Of a DNA stretch of 48,206 bases, positions 47,144 through 48,206 are shown piece by piece; position 1 is the stretch's first letter; each line of letters starts with the position of its first letter. The stretch covers positions 1 to 48,206 of the IMG/VR virus record IMGVR_UViG_3300011013_000023. One strand, 5' to 3'. The position numbers were made by a program, and so were the translations under genes. The stretch is from a virus. The notes beneath the pieces are model-generated. The model searched no databases. It was not told where the DNA came from and saw only the letters and a program-made list of their open reading frames with translations.

Positions 47144-48206
47144 ACTGGGATAAAATAACACGTATAGCTCTTGTAGTTGCAATAATTCTTCTTATTGCTG
47201 TCTCGGGCTATACGCTGTTTCTTTCAAACCAGTACCATGAACAAAATATTGCCCTAACTGCTAAAGATGCTGAATTACAACAAGCTAATCTAGATATAGG
47301 ATTATCTAAGTCTAAACTTGTTAAGGGTAGAGAATTAGAAAAAGATTTACGAACTAAAATCAGAGGGATGGAAGATGAATTCCAAAAACTTGTCAGAGAA
47401 CATGAGCTTAAAATCAAATCCAATGATCAAACAATCATTGCCCTCAGAAATCAACTTGTTGGAGGTACAACAACTGTTGTCATCCACGATGGTCCTGACA
47501 CAGGAACAATTACAGAATTACCAGAAGAATGCAGAGAGTATCAAGCTTGCAAAGCAATCGAAGATAGCCGTATCAGTTACAAATGGCAGGATCCTTTGGA
47601 GCGTTTCTCCCTTATAGATCCAAACATTTGGGTAAAAGGAGATGAGCAGTTTACAAGCTCTCAGTACTTCAAGATAGAAGGCTTTGTCTTTGAAAGTAAA
47701 GAAGGACAGCTCCAAACTCGCAAAGTATCAGTAAAGGAAGTGGATAAGGATGGAAAAGAAATCCCAGGTGCAACTACAGAAGTGGTCGAAGCGAACTTCA
47801 CTTACACCAATAGATCAGTGGAGAACAGAAGAGCAGGCATACTTGATGTCATTACACTCAGACCCTATGCCTCTTTCGATACCACCTTCCAGCCCGGCTT
47901 CGGCCTTGAGTTACTCAACCTTGGAAGATTTATACCTTACGCAAATATCGGAGTTGGACCCTCAATTTCCTTCGATGTATCTGACGTTCTTGGGGGTAGT
48001 CTTCAACGCGGGCGCCTTGGCCTTAGCGCTCAATACCATCTTGTTCCCCCCATTTTCGATACTAACATTGCTATCGGCATGGGGGTTGGCGTTCCTTTCA
48101 ACAATCTTTCTTCCCCCGTATTCTCGGTAAGTTTAATCTTTTATCTAACACCAGACCTTAATCCCTTTTCCTTCTGGAAAGATAGACCAGAGATTCTTGG
48201 TATTAA
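47134..48206 (+). CDS. membrane-anchored coiled-coil protein with barrel-like C-terminus (partial)
   Basis: Open to the right edge (357 codons seen). The only start possible after an in-frame TGA is TTG 47134, preceded by GGGGTGA. Residues about 8-28 (ALVVAIILLIAVSGYTLFLS) are one membrane span. About 30-105 is a charged coiled coil (QQANLDIGLSKSKLVKGREL; EDEFQKLVREHELKIKSN). A mixed middle follows, and from about residue 245 come regular alternating strands (YASFDTTFQPGFGLELLNLG; PYANIGVGPSISFDV; NIAIGMGVGVPF) typical of outer-membrane barrels. This could link the inner and outer membranes, like a spanin. Confidence 0.65.
   Translation, partial: MRLNWDKITRIALVVAIILLIAVSGYTLFLSNQYHEQNIALTAKDAELQQANLDIGLSKSKLVKGRELEKDLRTKIRGMEDEFQKLVREHELKIKSNDQTIIALRNQLVGGTTTVVIHDGPDTGTITELPEECREYQACKAIEDSRISYKWQDPLERFSLIDPNIWVKGDEQFTSSQYFKIEGFVFESKEGQLQTRKVSVKEVDKDGKEIPGATTEVVEANFTYTNRSVENRRAGILDVITLRPYASFDTTFQPGFGLELLNLGRFIPYANIGVGPSISFDVSDVLGGSLQRGRLGLSAQYHLVPPIFDTNIAIGMGVGVPFNNLSSPVFSVSLIFYLTPDLNPFSFWKDRPEILGI

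Overview
This window is part of a tailed double-stranded DNA phage (Caudoviricetes) genome. It holds a contiguous set of head and packaging genes (terminase large subunit, portal, prohead protease/scaffold, HK97-fold major capsid protein), very dense gene packing with stop/start overlaps, many tiny membrane-protein genes and a large tRNA array. The host cannot be read with certainty. An OmpA/barrel-like C-terminus in the last gene and an M15-type peptidoglycan peptidase fit a Gram-negative host. No tail tape measure, DNA polymerase or integrase lies inside the window.

Layout. Positions 1-23265 are transcribed leftward. In transcription order this block carries: a small EF-Tu-domain-II-like protein; three small or hypothetical proteins; a DEDDh exonuclease/protein-kinase fusion; three glycine-rich proteins; TerL containing an intein; three hypothetical structural proteins; a portal with a second intein and a C-terminal MuF-like domain; a protease/scaffold; a 419-residue structural protein; the major capsid protein followed by a clear intrinsic terminator; then a string of beta-rich, Ig-like or fibre-like virion proteins. 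At the extreme left the last gene pair appears to be duplicated, with a decayed member. A roughly 330-bp divergent region (23266-23597) with dyads and a 70-bp-period repeat separates this block from the rightward genes.

Positions 23598-48206 are transcribed rightward and hold mostly small genes of unknown function. Recognisable ones are a PcfJ-like protein, a NADAR-family glycosidase, an M15 peptidase next to small membrane proteins (possible lysis cassette), a SLOG/DprA-like protein, an rtcB RNA-ligase remnant, a vWA-domain protein, and a long membrane-anchored coiled-coil protein with a barrel-like tail that runs off the right edge.

From 33 kb, and densely from 39.9 to 46.3 kb, there are 14 tRNA genes that I can fold: Met/Ile-CAT, Phe, Lys, two Asn, Val, two Gln, His, Ile, Asp, two Ala and Glu. 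Most have an encoded CCA and are interleaved with tiny ORFs. Several further tRNA-like elements are abnormal: an Asn-anticodon tRNA with a class-II variable arm, a possible permuted tRNA, one lacking U33, an orphan T-arm half, and a 151-nt element closed by a tRNA-like acceptor stem. The tRNAs, the RtcB remnant, the vWA protein and NADAR together suggest a region devoted to translation support and to countering host attack on nucleic acids. That last statement is inference.
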